NCBI GenBank assembly: GCA_964008075.1
Contig: CAXGAP010000005.1
Location: forward strand, 1-50,318
Direction: 5' to 3'
DNA length: 50,318 bases
Source of the DNA: UBA724 sp964008075
GTDB lineage: Bacteria; Bacteroidota; Bacteroidia; Flavobacteriales; Flavobacteriaceae
Shown here: piece after piece, positions 1-8,956 of the stretch
Position numbering within the stretch: the first letter of the stretch is position 1
How the letters are laid out: each line of letters starts with the position of its first letter
Program-made: the position numbers and the translations under genes
Notes under the pieces: generated by a model
Database searches by the model: none
Seen by the model: only the letters and a program-made list of their open reading frames with translations
Told to the model about the DNA's origin: nothing

Positions 1-190
1 TGAAAATAATGGCAACAAAGCCAAAAATAGACCCCTGCTGGGCAAACCAAAAGCCTAGTTTAAAACCACCAATTTGAATGGTGTTTAACTGCTCTACAAA
101 TAAAATCCCACAGCCAAATGAGACAATAAACCAAAGACTAAGAAGGATTCTGATGTAGCGAATATTTTTCTTCCAATAGGTATTTTTCAT
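1..190 (-). CDS. Sodium:solute symporter small subunit (DUF4212), partial
   Basis: This is the N-terminal 63 residues of a small membrane protein; the gene runs off the left edge of the window. The start is the ATG at 188-190. The visible protein begins MKNTYWKKNIRYIRILLSLW, continues with a hydrophobic helix, and then carries the FGCGILF, IGGFKLGFWFAQQGSIFGF signature typical of DUF4212. In that family the small subunit is encoded directly before a large sodium:solute symporter (SSS, ActP/PutP-like) and the two act together in the inner membrane. The large subunit would lie to the left, outside the window. It sits 15 nt behind the FucP-family permease gene on the same strand, so the two are probably co-transcribed. 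The substrate cannot be told from this fragment. Confidence 0.85.
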   Translation of the reverse strand, partial: MKNTYWKKNIRYIRILLSLWFIVSFGCGILFVEQLNTIQIGGFKLGFWFAQQGSIFGFVAIIF

Positions 191-205
191 AATTTAAATA
201 TTAAA

Positions 206-1504
206 TTAATTACGTAACCGATTTACAAAACCCGCAAAACCAAAGATGATGAGATAGCACGGGATAAGAATATAATAGCTTTCTTGTGCAGAAGTGGCCA
301 AGGCATCAGATGACGAAAGCCCTGACTGCATGAGGGCTTCCTTCCCTTGATCTACTAGTCTTCCGTATAAAGGTGGTATAATCGCCCCTCCAGCAATCGC
401 CATAATCAATAGGGCAGATGCCGTTTTGGTGTGTTTACCCAATCCCTTGAGAGTAAGTGGCCAGACTGCAGGCCATACCAATGCGTTAGCAATTCCTAAG
501 GCCGCAACAAACAAAACAGATGTAAATCCGTCCGTTGTCAAAATTAAAACACTAAAAACGATTCCCAAAAAAGCACTGATTTGTAGTGCTTTTTGCTGGC
601 TGATGTACTTTGGGATTAAAACTACCCCTAGAGCATAGGTTGCTACCATGGCCATGAGTGTGAATGTGGTAAAAAACTTGGCGGTAGAGGCCGAGATGCC
701 AAGAGCAATCCCATAGGCAATAATGGAGTCTCCAGCAATGACTTCAGCACCAACATACACAAACAGGGTCAGCATCCCAAGCCATAAATGTGGATATTGA
801 AATATCGTTTTTTGTGACTCTCCACTTGATTGTGAATTGGTTTCCATTGCCACCTCTACATTAGGTAGTGGTGCTTTACGCATCAAAAGACCCAACACAA
901 ATAGGACAATAGCCATAACCACATAAGGGATAAATACACTATCGGCCATTTGATCTAATAATGTCGCTTTTTCACTAGCAGATACACTATCGAGTTTGGC
1001 GTTGACTTCATCGATACCTTTGAGAAGAATGGCACCAAAGATGAGTGATCCCAAAGCACCAGCGACTTTGTTGGCAATGCCCATGATGGCAATGCGTTGA
1101 GCACCACTTTCAATGGGGCCAAGAATCGTGATGTATGGGTTTGCAGCAGTTTGCAGAATCGTCATTCCAGTACCTTGAATAAAAATTCCTGTCAAAAACA
1201 TCCAGTAAGTTCTTGCTTCGGCAGCTGGAATAAAAACCAAAGCTCCTGCTGCCATAATAAAAAGTCCTATAGACATTCCTATTTTATATCCTACTTTGCG
1301 CAACAGAAATGAGGCAGGAAGTGCCATTACAACAAAAGAAATATAGGATGCAGAAGCAACAAGATAAGACTGTGCTTCAGTGAGTTGATTGATAGTCTTC
1401 ATAAAGGGAATTAAAGCCCCATTGACCCAGGTCACAAAACCGAAAATAAAAAAAAGACCTGCGATTATGGCAATCGCAATTTTGGTGTTTGTGTTGATAT
1501 TCAT
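206..1504 (-). CDS. FucP/GluP-family MFS sugar permease
   Basis: A 432-residue inner-membrane transporter with about 12 hydrophobic segments. It belongs to the fucose/glucose/galactose:H+ symporter group of the major facilitator superfamily. Family hallmarks are the N-terminal FFIFGFVTWVNGALIPFMK, the RKVGYKIG loop between helices 2 and 3, and the TILQTAANPYITILG stretch. The same family contains glucose, galactose, fucose, mannose and N-acetylglucosamine permeases in Bacteroidota and Shewanella, so the exact substrate is inferred from context: mannose or GlcNAc released by the adjacent glycosidases. It diverges from the GH92 gene and shares its 222-nt intergenic region. The DUF4212 gene follows it. 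It is a paralogue of the permease at 6701-8014. Confidence 0.85.
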   Translation of the reverse strand: MNINTNTKIAIAIIAGLFFIFGFVTWVNGALIPFMKTINQLTEAQSYLVASASYISFVVMALPASFLLRKVGYKIGMSIGLFIMAAGALVFIPAAEARTYWMFLTGIFIQGTGMTILQTAANPYITILGPIESGAQRIAIMGIANKVAGALGSLIFGAILLKGIDEVNAKLDSVSASEKATLLDQMADSVFIPYVVMAIVLFVLGLLMRKAPLPNVEVAMETNSQSSGESQKTIFQYPHLWLGMLTLFVYVGAEVIAGDSIIAYGIALGISASTAKFFTTFTLMAMVATYALGVVLIPKYISQQKALQISAFLGIVFSVLILTTDGFTSVLFVAALGIANALVWPAVWPLTLKGLGKHTKTASALLIMAIAGGAIIPPLYGRLVDQGKEALMQSGLSSSDALATSAQESYYILIPCYLIIFGFAGFVNRLRN

Positions 1505-1662
1505 TTTTTTAATATAAATGATTAATTTTTAAACGTAAAGTAATATTGAAAATAATAGCAAACTGATTTATTTATATCAAAAAAGTGTTTTTAATTTTAT
1601 TAAATCTACAATTTAAACATACTAATATCAAAATATCGTAATTTAATTAGTGATATTTTAAA

Positions 1663-1684
1663 TTGCAGTCAAAATGCAGCATCT
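1663..1684 (+). promoter_or_regulatory. Candidate PUL operator upstream of GH92
   Basis: The sequence TTGCAGTCAAAATGCAGCAT reads as two near-identical hexamers (TTGCAG at 1663, ATGCAG at 1674) exactly 11 bp apart, followed by ATCT. The same arrangement occurs upstream of susC at 16405-16428, matching at most positions. In both cases the last base of the motif lies 29-30 nt before a TAnnTTTG element. This fits an activator-binding site just upstream of the polymerase. The likely binder is the TPR-HTH regulator at 16462-18183, by inference only. Confidence 0.6.
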
Positions 1685-1714
1685 TTTGATTCGATCTATT
1701 TTGTTTACAGAATT

Positions 1715-1722
1715 TATTTTTG
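1715..1722 (+). promoter_or_regulatory. -7 promoter element (TATTTTTG) for GH92
   Basis: TATTTTTG matches the Bacteroidota -7 consensus TAnnTTTG exactly. It ends only 4 nt before the GH92 ATG at 1727, which would give a leaderless or almost leaderless mRNA. A weaker TATTTTG at 1697-1703 would give a roughly 18-nt leader and is the alternative. Confidence 0.45.
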
Positions 1723-1726
1723 TGCT

Positions 1727-4651
1727 ATGAAACAAACAACCCTAGTAACACTCATCATTTTGAGTTTTTTTTCTGCATGTACAAATAATAGTACTCCTGA
1801 AAACACAGATTTAGTTTCATATGTAAATCCATTTGTTGGTACAGGTGGTCATGGCCATACCTACCCAGGCGCTACAATGCCTTTTGGAATGATGCAACTT
1901 AGCCCTGACACAAGACTTGATGGCTGGGATGGCTGTTCTGGGTATCACTACACAGATCAACATATTTATGGGTTCTCTCACACACATCTTTCTGGAACAG
2001 GGATTTTAGATTATGGAGATGTCTTGCTGATGCCAACCAATGATGTGGTTTTTAACAATGGTGCTGATGGAAAGATAGGATATCGATCTTCATTTTCTCA
2101 TGACAATGAGGTGGCATCGCCAGGGTATTATGCAGTACATCTAGATGATACAAAAATTGATGTCTCCCTAACCGTTTCAGAGCGCAGTGGAATTCATCAA
2201 TATACATTCCCCCAAGATTCTGAACAGGTTGTAATCCTCGATTTAGTTCATCGAGATTTGGTGATCGACTCAGGTCTCGATTTGATCGATGAGGTGAATG
2301 TGAGGGGTTATCGATTTTCAAATGCTTGGGCGAGAGATCAACGTATATTTTTTGATATGGTTTTCTCGAGACCCTACAAGGATGTAGTTTTTGAAAATGA
2401 TTTGTTGACTGGGAAATCAGTGAGGGCTGCCTTTATATTTGACCCAACAGAATCGAATGAAGTTGAAATTCGTGTTGGGATTTCTGCTGTTGACCAAAGC
2501 GGAGCTTTGCAAAACAGAGAACATGAGTTGGACGATAAATCCTTTGAAGATGTTCTTCAAATTGCTGAAAATACCTGGGAACAGCAGTTAAATAAAATTG
2601 TAGTGGAGACTTATGATGAAGAAGATAAATACAATTTTTACACTTCCTTATATCATACAATGCTCGCACCAAATCTCTTTCAAGATGTTGATGGGCGATA
2701 TAGGGGTATGGATATGAAAATTCATCAAGACGAGGAGACCAATTATTACTCTGTTTTTTCGCTTTGGGATACCTTTAGAGCCACGCACCCACTCTACACA
2801 CTAATTGATCAAGACAGAACAAATCATTTCATCCGAACGTTCATCAAAAAATATGAAGAAGGTGGAATCATGCCCATTTGGGATTTGGCTGGTAACTATA
2901 CAAATACGATGATTGGGTATCATGCTGTTCCTGTGATTGCAGATGCCTATCAGAAAGGGATTAGAGACTATGATGTTGAAAAGGCATTTGAAGCAATGAA
3001 ACACTCTGCCACTCGCAATCATAATGGTTTGGAGAGCTATAAAAAATATGGATTTATACCTGTTGAAACCGAATCAGAGTCTGTTTCAAAAACACTTGAA
3101 TATGCTTATGATGATTGGACCATTGCCATCATGGCCAAATCCTTGGACAAAAAAGAGGACTACAAAAATTATTTACAACGAGCGCAGTACTATAAAAACC
3201 TTCATGATCCCTCAACCAATTTTATGAGAGGTCGTTTTCATAACAAATGGTTTGAGCCTTTTGATCCTTACGAGGTAAATTTTAATTACACCGAAGCCAA
3301 CTCCTGGCAATATAGTTTTTATGCCCCGCAAGACATTTCAGGACATATGTCTCTTATGGGCGGAAAAGCATCTTATGAAAAATTACTCGATGATCTTTTT
3401 TCAGCAAGCACAGAAACATCTGGCCGAAAACAATCCGACATCACTGGTTTGATTGGACAATATGCACATGGAAATGAACCAAGCCATCATATGGCATACT
3501 TGTATAATTTCGTTAACAAGCCGCATAAAACACAAGAGAAGGTTCGTCAAATTATGACAGAGCTTTACTCCAATGAGCCTGATGGGATTTCGGGCAATGA
3601 AGATTGTGGTCAAATGAGTGCATGGTATGTGTTTAGTGCACTAGGGTTTTACCCTGTAACGCCAGGCTCAAATGAATATATTATTGGGTCTCCAATTGTC
3701 AAATCGGCAACCATAAATTTAGAAAACGGAAATACTTTACGAATCAATGCTCCCGAAAATAATCGCCGTTCATATTATGTAAATGATGTCACACTCAATG
3801 GGATAAAATTAGAAAATTCATATATCAATCACAACGATATTGTCAATGGTGGAACTCTGGATTTTAGTATGAGCAGACGAAAAGCAGAATGGGGCTCTAC
3901 TGATGCTTCTGTGCCTTCAACTGAAATCAATGAGTTTTTGATCACATCACCTCCATATATTTCAAAAGGTGATTTAGCATTTGATTTGTCTACTACTGTC
4001 GAACTTGAAAGCATACAAGATGAAGCCGATATTTATTATTCCACAGGTGGTGATTATAAAAAATACACAGAACCTCTCACTATTGATGACAACACCATTA
4101 TAAAAGTTTATGCAGACATCAATGGGCAAAAAAGTGCAGTCTTAGAAACCACCTTTCGCAAAAAAAATCCTGACGTAAAAGTCACTCTACTTACAGACTA
4201 TCATTTTCAGTACACTGCAGGCGGGAATGATGCCTTAGCAGATGGGATCATTGGTAAAGAAGATTTTCGTACTGGGGCGTGGCAAGGATATCATGATGTA
4301 GATGTAAATGCTATCGTCAATTTATCTGCACCCAAAACAATTCATGACATTACGATTAATTTTTTAAGTGATCAAAGTGCTTGGATTTTCTTTCCAGACA
4401 GCGCCGAGTGCTACGTTTCTGCTGATGGAGAAAACTACACATTTGTAGGATCCAAGGATTTTAATAATAAGGAATTAGACTCTCCAAAAATCAATACAAT
4501 ATCTTTTACCCCTGCTGATGAACAATATCAATATGTGAAGTTAATCGCTAAAAAAGCTGGCCCTGTTCCTGAATGGCATATGGGTCATCAATTTGACGGA
4601 AAAACTTGGATCTTTGTCGATGAAATTCAAATTAATTATGAACCTAAGTAA
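1727..4651 (+). CDS. GH92 alpha-mannosidase lipoprotein
   Basis: A 974-residue exo-alpha-mannosidase of family GH92, a calcium-dependent inverting family that removes alpha-1,2/1,3/1,4/1,6-linked mannose from N-glycans and mannans. The signal peptide ends in the lipobox FFSAC, so the enzyme is probably surface- or periplasm-anchored. The N-terminal domain starts with YVNPFVGTGGHGHTYPGA. The catalytic domain carries GNEPSHHMAY (E584) and GNEDCGQMSAW (N624-E625-D626), both family signatures at the calcium and catalytic site. The C-terminus is extended: a chitobiase-C/FN3-like segment at roughly 755-815 and an F5/8-type (CBM32-like) segment at about 830-970. It overlaps the downstream esterase gene by 14 nt, so the two are co-transcribed. 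Linkage specificity cannot be assigned from sequence alone. Confidence 0.93.
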   Translation: MKQTTLVTLIILSFFSACTNNSTPENTDLVSYVNPFVGTGGHGHTYPGATMPFGMMQLSPDTRLDGWDGCSGYHYTDQHIYGFSHTHLSGTGILDYGDVLLMPTNDVVFNNGADGKIGYRSSFSHDNEVASPGYYAVHLDDTKIDVSLTVSERSGIHQYTFPQDSEQVVILDLVHRDLVIDSGLDLIDEVNVRGYRFSNAWARDQRIFFDMVFSRPYKDVVFENDLLTGKSVRAAFIFDPTESNEVEIRVGISAVDQSGALQNREHELDDKSFEDVLQIAENTWEQQLNKIVVETYDEEDKYNFYTSLYHTMLAPNLFQDVDGRYRGMDMKIHQDEETNYYSVFSLWDTFRATHPLYTLIDQDRTNHFIRTFIKKYEEGGIMPIWDLAGNYTNTMIGYHAVPVIADAYQKGIRDYDVEKAFEAMKHSATRNHNGLESYKKYGFIPVETESESVSKTLEYAYDDWTIAIMAKSLDKKEDYKNYLQRAQYYKNLHDPSTNFMRGRFHNKWFEPFDPYEVNFNYTEANSWQYSFYAPQDISGHMSLMGGKASYEKLLDDLFSASTETSGRKQSDITGLIGQYAHGNEPSHHMAYLYNFVNKPHKTQEKVRQIMTELYSNEPDGISGNEDCGQMSAWYVFSALGFYPVTPGSNEYIIGSPIVKSATINLENGNTLRINAPENNRRSYYVNDVTLNGIKLENSYINHNDIVNGGTLDFSMSRRKAEWGSTDASVPSTEINEFLITSPPYISKGDLAFDLSTTVELESIQDEADIYYSTGGDYKKYTEPLTIDDNTIIKVYADINGQKSAVLETTFRKKNPDVKVTLLTDYHFQYTAGGNDALADGIIGKEDFRTGAWQGYHDVDVNAIVNLSAPKTIHDITINFLSDQSAWIFFPDSAECYVSADGENYTFVGSKDFNNKELDSPKINTISFTPADEQYQYVKLIAKKAGPVPEWHMGHQFDGKTWIFVDEIQINYEPK

Positions 4652-6662
4652 TCGCATCATTGACAATATTCAAGTTGGATTTGTAGCCTTATTTATTTTC
4701 GTTCTTTCTTCTTGTCAAACATCGACAAATACATTGTCGTTACCAAGCCTATTTTCGGACAATATGGTGTTACAAAGAAATGCAGAGGTGCAGCTTTGGG
4801 GAAAGTCTTTTGCAGGAGCTGATGTAACAATTGCAGTGCCTTGGGGGGAATTCAAGTCAGTAGCCAATAATGATGGCAGCTGGAATATCGTCATGCCAAC
4901 AGCTGATTATGCTCGTCCTTTTTCAATGGAAGTGTGCGACAATACTTCATGTATAAACATTCAAAACGTTGCACTGGGTGAGGTTTGGCTTGCTTCAGGG
5001 CAAAGTAATATGAGTATGCCACTCAAAGGATGGTTGCCTACAGATCCCATAGAAAATTCCTCTGCCGAAATTGCTCAATCCGATCAATATCCATTTCGCT
5101 TTTTTAAAGTCAAACATACCGTTAGTCATGTTCCCAAAACCACAGTACAAGGAAGTTGGAAGGTGAGTAACCCAATCAACGCAGCTGAATTTAGTGCAAC
5201 AGCCTATTTTTTTGCAAAAAATTTATACGATGAACTCAAGGTTCCTATAGGAATTATCAATAGTAGCTGGGGTGGTACCCCTGTTCAGTCATGGGCTGAC
5301 CAAAGCGCTTTGCAAAACGTTCCAGCATATAGAGAAAGCTTAAAGAACATTGAGACAGCAGAGGACAAGAAAAAAAAGTATGAAAAATGGCTACAGCCAC
5401 TAGACTCATTTCCAGAGACAACTGAAAAAACCACTTTTGAAGAGTGGAGCAAATTGGCATTTGATGACCTGCATTTCTCGACTGAAGAGTTTGACGATAC
5501 CCAATGGCTTGACTTATCAATTCCAGGAAACTATGCTGATGTATTCAGTGGCTATACTGCTAGTGATTTTGATGGTATTGTTTGGATAAGAAAATCATTC
5601 ACCATTGATAAGCTTGGTAAGGATTACAAATTTAAACTTGGTTTGGTTGATGATATGGACTTTACTTTTATCAATGGTGAATTCATTGGCGCTACTGTCG
5701 GAGAAGACAGCTTCAAAGAAAAGCAATATGAAATTCCTTCTGGATTACTCAGAGAGGGTGTGAACACCATCGCTATTCGATTAATCGACACCATGGTTGA
5801 TGCCAGGATTTATTCTCCAATTAGTCTTAGCAGTAGTGAGAGTGAATTGTCACTTGAGGGAAATTGGAAAGTGATGCCTACTGCAGAGTTATATAAAAAC
5901 AACTTTTATGTGCTGAGTCCAGCGTATATTACTTCCAACCCTAGGCCAGATTATTTTAAATCTTCAGCTTGGACACCAACAGCACTTTTCAATGGCATGA
6001 TTAGTCCTTTGATTCCGTATTCAATACAAGGGGCAATATGGTACCAGGGTGAGGCAAACGTTGGTTTTGAAGATGAATACAAAATCGTGTTTAGAAACAT
6101 GATCGAAGGATGGCGTTCGAAATGGAACAATGACTTTCCTTTTTATTTTGTGCAAATTGCCCCATATAATTATGGAGATGGACTTTCTCCAGCTCTCCGA
6201 GATGCCCAACGCCATGTTACTTCATTGGCAAACACAGCGATGGTTGTGACCCTCGATATTGGAAACCCTGATAATATTCATCCAGCGAAAAAAAATGAAG
6301 TGGGAAAACGCCTGTCTGATCTAGCATTAGATCAAACCTATGGTGTGAAAAACACCCATCTTGCTTCCAAGCCGTTGAGTGTTGTCGGCAAAAAAAATAT
6401 CGTCAGTATTCTGTTCGATTGTAAAGATGGCGGTAGTTTGCAGCTCAAAAATCCTTCTTCAGATCAAATCGAAATTTCGGAAGATAATATCAATTTCTTT
6501 CAAGCAAACGCAGTGGTCGATGACTGCTATTTACATCTGTATTCATCAAAAGTAAAACGCCCTAAATATGTTCGTCATGCGTGGACAGATACAAGCAGTG
6601 GCGCTATACTGAATTCTAAAGGAATCCCAGTCTCAACGTTTTTAGTTGAAGTTGAGAACTGA
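4638..6662 (+). CDS. SASA-domain carbohydrate O-acetylesterase lipoprotein
   Basis: A 674-residue exported esterase of the sialate O-acetylesterase (SASA, SGNH-like) family. The ATG at 4638 is chosen because it puts a basic n-region, a hydrophobic core and lipobox LSSC in order; the reading frame also has an ATG at 4620. The nucleophile motif ASGQSNM places Ser at residue 123. IWYQGEANV and the D545-x-x-H548 pair in GNPDNIHPAKKNE complete the expected catalytic set. A GH2-like jelly-roll segment (around residues 290-410) interrupts the hydrolase fold, as is usual in Bacteroidota members. The family includes sialate 9-O-acetylesterases and acetylxylan or xyloglucan esterases. No sialidase or sialate catabolism gene is nearby, so an acetyl group on a mannan or N-glycan is equally plausible. 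Confidence 0.85.
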   Translation: MNLSNRIIDNIQVGFVALFIFVLSSCQTSTNTLSLPSLFSDNMVLQRNAEVQLWGKSFAGADVTIAVPWGEFKSVANNDGSWNIVMPTADYARPFSMEVCDNTSCINIQNVALGEVWLASGQSNMSMPLKGWLPTDPIENSSAEIAQSDQYPFRFFKVKHTVSHVPKTTVQGSWKVSNPINAAEFSATAYFFAKNLYDELKVPIGIINSSWGGTPVQSWADQSALQNVPAYRESLKNIETAEDKKKKYEKWLQPLDSFPETTEKTTFEEWSKLAFDDLHFSTEEFDDTQWLDLSIPGNYADVFSGYTASDFDGIVWIRKSFTIDKLGKDYKFKLGLVDDMDFTFINGEFIGATVGEDSFKEKQYEIPSGLLREGVNTIAIRLIDTMVDARIYSPISLSSSESELSLEGNWKVMPTAELYKNNFYVLSPAYITSNPRPDYFKSSAWTPTALFNGMISPLIPYSIQGAIWYQGEANVGFEDEYKIVFRNMIEGWRSKWNNDFPFYFVQIAPYNYGDGLSPALRDAQRHVTSLANTAMVVTLDIGNPDNIHPAKKNEVGKRLSDLALDQTYGVKNTHLASKPLSVVGKKNIVSILFDCKDGGSLQLKNPSSDQIEISEDNINFFQANAVVDDCYLHLYSSKVKRPKYVRHAWTDTSSGAILNSKGIPVSTFLVEVEN

Positions 6663-6694
6663 ATTTAACACCAAGGGATGGTTTAGACAGCTTG

Positions 6695-6721
6695 AAGTTT
6701 TTAAGTCAAAAAACTTTTTTT
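6695..6721. terminator. Bidirectional terminator between convergent esterase and permease genes
   Basis: AAGTTTTT (6695-6702), a 6-nt loop, and AAAAACTT (6709-6716) form a perfect 8-bp stem followed by a T run on the plus strand. The hairpin overlaps the last codons of the minus-strand permease. The stem is AT-rich, so strength is uncertain. Confidence 0.55.
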
Positions 6722-8014
6722 ACTCCGCTGATAGCCATACCAAATAATGTAACCATAACAAACGATCAGTAAAAGAAGGGCCATTTTAAACCCAAATAAA
6801 TCTGTCATATATCCATAGAGAGGCGGAATGATGGCGCCTCCAACAATCATCGTACACAGTATTCCTGACGCTTGTGGTTTCAAGTCATCCAAACCCTCTA
6901 AAGATAAACTGAAAATGGTAGGGAACATTATAGAGTTAAAAAGACCAACTGCAAGGATAGAAATCATGGAAACAATGCCTAGGGTTTGAGATGAGATAAC
7001 AATCATGAGTACCGCACCGGTCGCAAAATAAGAAAGAACAACAGAAGGCCGAATAACTTTGGTGAGATAAGAGCCAACAAAACGACCAATCATAGCACCA
7101 CTCCAATAGAAAGTAACGAAAGCACCCAAGATGCCATAATCACTCACTGCTGAGAGGTCTTGCCCCAATAAAGTCGAGGCAATCGCTGCCATAACTTCAT
7201 TATGCTTGACTATAGCAGTAAGACCCATATCATAAAAATAATTGACAAGATAACTGCCAATTGCCACCTCAGCACCCACATAAATAAAGATTCCAAGCGC
7301 GCCAAGAAGCAGCGATTTATTTCGCAATAGCGAGCTGTATCCGCCTTTTGGTGCAGACGATAGCATTGTTGGTAATTTAACAAAGACAAACACCAATGCA
7401 AGAAGAATGATAAAAGATGTAATGATCATAAAAGGAGTCTGCACTGCTGTGGCTTCGCTGATCAGATAGGCTTCACGTGCAGTACTCGTCATCTCTGATA
7501 TCTCATCGCTCGAGCGAACTTTATCACTCAGAATAAACGATGCTCCTAATATGGGGGCAATTGATGTACCTAGTGAATTAAATGCTTGTGAAAGATTGAG
7601 ACGACTCGCAGCTCCTGACTCAGAACCCAAAACTGCAACATAAGGGTTTGCAGCAACTTGCAGTACTGTAATCCCTCCAGCAAGCACAAAATATGCCAAT
7701 AAAAACACATTAAATTCACGAAAGGAAGCAGCAGGGTAAAACAAAAAACAACCAATCGCCATAGTGATAAGTCCTGCGACTATCCCCCTTTTGTATCCAA
7801 TTTTTGAAAGCAAAAACCCTGCTGGAATCGATAGGATGAAGTATGCCCCAAAAAAAGCAAATTGTACCAAGCCAGCCTGAAAGTAAGTCAGTGTAAACAA
7901 ATCTCGAATTCGTGGGATCAAGCTGTCGACAAGGACTGTGATAAATCCCCATAAAAAAAACAAGGATGTTAAGAAAATAAAAGCCGTTCTGTAATTGTGT
8001 TTTGTTTGATTCAT
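6701..8014 (-). CDS. FucP-family MFS sugar permease
   Basis: A 437-residue inner-membrane transporter of the fucose/glucose:H+ symporter group, with about 12 membrane segments. It shows FFLWGFITVLVDSLIPRIRD in helix 1, SKIGYKRG in the helix 2-3 loop, and LQVAANPYVAVLGSESGAASR, the family signature. It is convergent with the esterase gene and diverges from cutC across a 222-nt spacer. Its likely cargo is a monosaccharide or disaccharide freed by the surrounding exo-glycosidases. It is a clear paralogue of the permease at 206-1504, and the two may split the products (for example mannose and GlcNAc); that division is inference. Confidence 0.87.
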   Translation of the reverse strand: MNQTKHNYRTAFIFLTSLFFLWGFITVLVDSLIPRIRDLFTLTYFQAGLVQFAFFGAYFILSIPAGFLLSKIGYKRGIVAGLITMAIGCFLFYPAASFREFNVFLLAYFVLAGGITVLQVAANPYVAVLGSESGAASRLNLSQAFNSLGTSIAPILGASFILSDKVRSSDEISEMTSTAREAYLISEATAVQTPFMIITSFIILLALVFVFVKLPTMLSSAPKGGYSSLLRNKSLLLGALGIFIYVGAEVAIGSYLVNYFYDMGLTAIVKHNEVMAAIASTLLGQDLSAVSDYGILGAFVTFYWSGAMIGRFVGSYLTKVIRPSVVLSYFATGAVLMIVISSQTLGIVSMISILAVGLFNSIMFPTIFSLSLEGLDDLKPQASGILCTMIVGGAIIPPLYGYMTDLFGFKMALLLLIVCYGYIIWYGYQRSKKSFLT

Positions 8015-8041
8015 AAGATTGTGTTTGTGGTTAAATCTCTG

Positions 8042-8053
8042 CTAAAATTTTAG
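8042..8053. promoter_or_regulatory. 12-bp perfect palindrome in the permease/cutC spacer
   Basis: CTAAAATTTTAG is a perfect palindrome 28 nt upstream of the permease start on the minus strand, in the shared upstream region with cutC. It could be an operator, but an AT-only core of this size also arises by chance in such AT-rich DNA. The remaining spacer (8054-8236) shows no recognisable element. Confidence 0.2.
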
Positions 8054-8236
8054 TCTTTTTGAAATATTAATTGCTGATTAATTAAGTCAAAATTGTTTTT
8101 TTAACTGTATTTTTAGGTATATTTAAATCATGTGATTTTTTATAAAAAAGACATTTCTTCATTCATAAATCCTTTCTAAATATAGACAAATTTTAATGAT
8201 TTTTCGATAGTTGATGTTATCCTTAAAAATGGGAAA

Positions 8237-8956
8237 ATGGTAGTAGAAATTTGCGCGAATTCTTTCCGATCAGCATGCAATGCAGAAAAGGCAGGTGCTG
8301 ATCGAATTGAGCTTTGTGCTGAGTTAGCAACTGGTGGGCTTACGCCATCCTATGGGTTAGTAAAGCAAGTGATTTCAAAACTATCGATACCAGTGTATGT
8401 CTTAATACGCCCACGCAGTGGAGATTTTTGTTACTCAGACGAGGATTTTGATATTATGAAACAGGACATTAGTCTTTGTAAAAAGTTGCATTGCCAAGGG
8501 ATTGTTTCAGGAGTTTTACACGCCGACATGACCATTGACCTTAAACGAACCAAAGAGTTGGTAGAATTTACACGTCCTTTGTCGTTCACGTTTCACAGGG
8601 CGTTTGATTCAGTGCCAAACCCACTGAAAGCAGTAACTGAGTTAGAAAAGATTGGTGTCGAAAGACTACTAACGTCAGGTCAACAATCGACTGCAGTTGA
8701 AGGCCTGCCCATACTTCAAAAATTACAAGAGAATTTTAGTGGAAAAATCATCCCTGCCGCTGGGATTAACATTAAAAATATATCGAAATTTAAAACGTCT
8801 ATTTTTAAAGAAATTCATTTCTCTGCCAGCATTCGAGAAAAAAGAAACACAACAGATTTTCTGCCATTGAATTCTGAAAAACACTTTGACGAAACATACC
8901 AAACTTATGCTGATCAAAACATAATTGAACAAATGATATCATTACTCCATGCATAA
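8237..8956 (+). CDS. cutC: CutC-family TIM-barrel protein
   Basis: A 239-residue cytosolic protein covering the full CutC fold. It shows the family motifs EICANS, AGADRIELC, LATGGLTPSYG, VLIRPRSGDFCYS, FTFHRAFD, LLTSGQ and EIHFSAS. CutC is traditionally called a copper homeostasis protein, based on E. coli genetics, but its biochemical activity is not established. Here it overlaps the following GH2 beta-mannosidase by 8 nt, so translation is coupled, and it lies inside a glycan-degradation locus with no metal-handling gene near it. That context suggests a sugar-related role; the sequence itself does not reveal which. The ATG at 8237 gives the usual family N-terminus. Confidence 0.9.
   Translation: MVVEICANSFRSACNAEKAGADRIELCAELATGGLTPSYGLVKQVISKLSIPVYVLIRPRSGDFCYSDEDFDIMKQDISLCKKLHCQGIVSGVLHADMTIDLKRTKELVEFTRPLSFTFHRAFDSVPNPLKAVTELEKIGVERLLTSGQQSTAVEGLPILQKLQENFSGKIIPAAGINIKNISKFKTSIFKEIHFSASIREKRNTTDFLPLNSEKHFDETYQTYADQNIIEQMISLLHA

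Noticed and set aside
8042..8053. CTAAAATTTTAG palindrome as a firm operator
   Set aside because: Only 12 bp and almost all AT; chance occurrence is likely and there is no second copy near a related gene.
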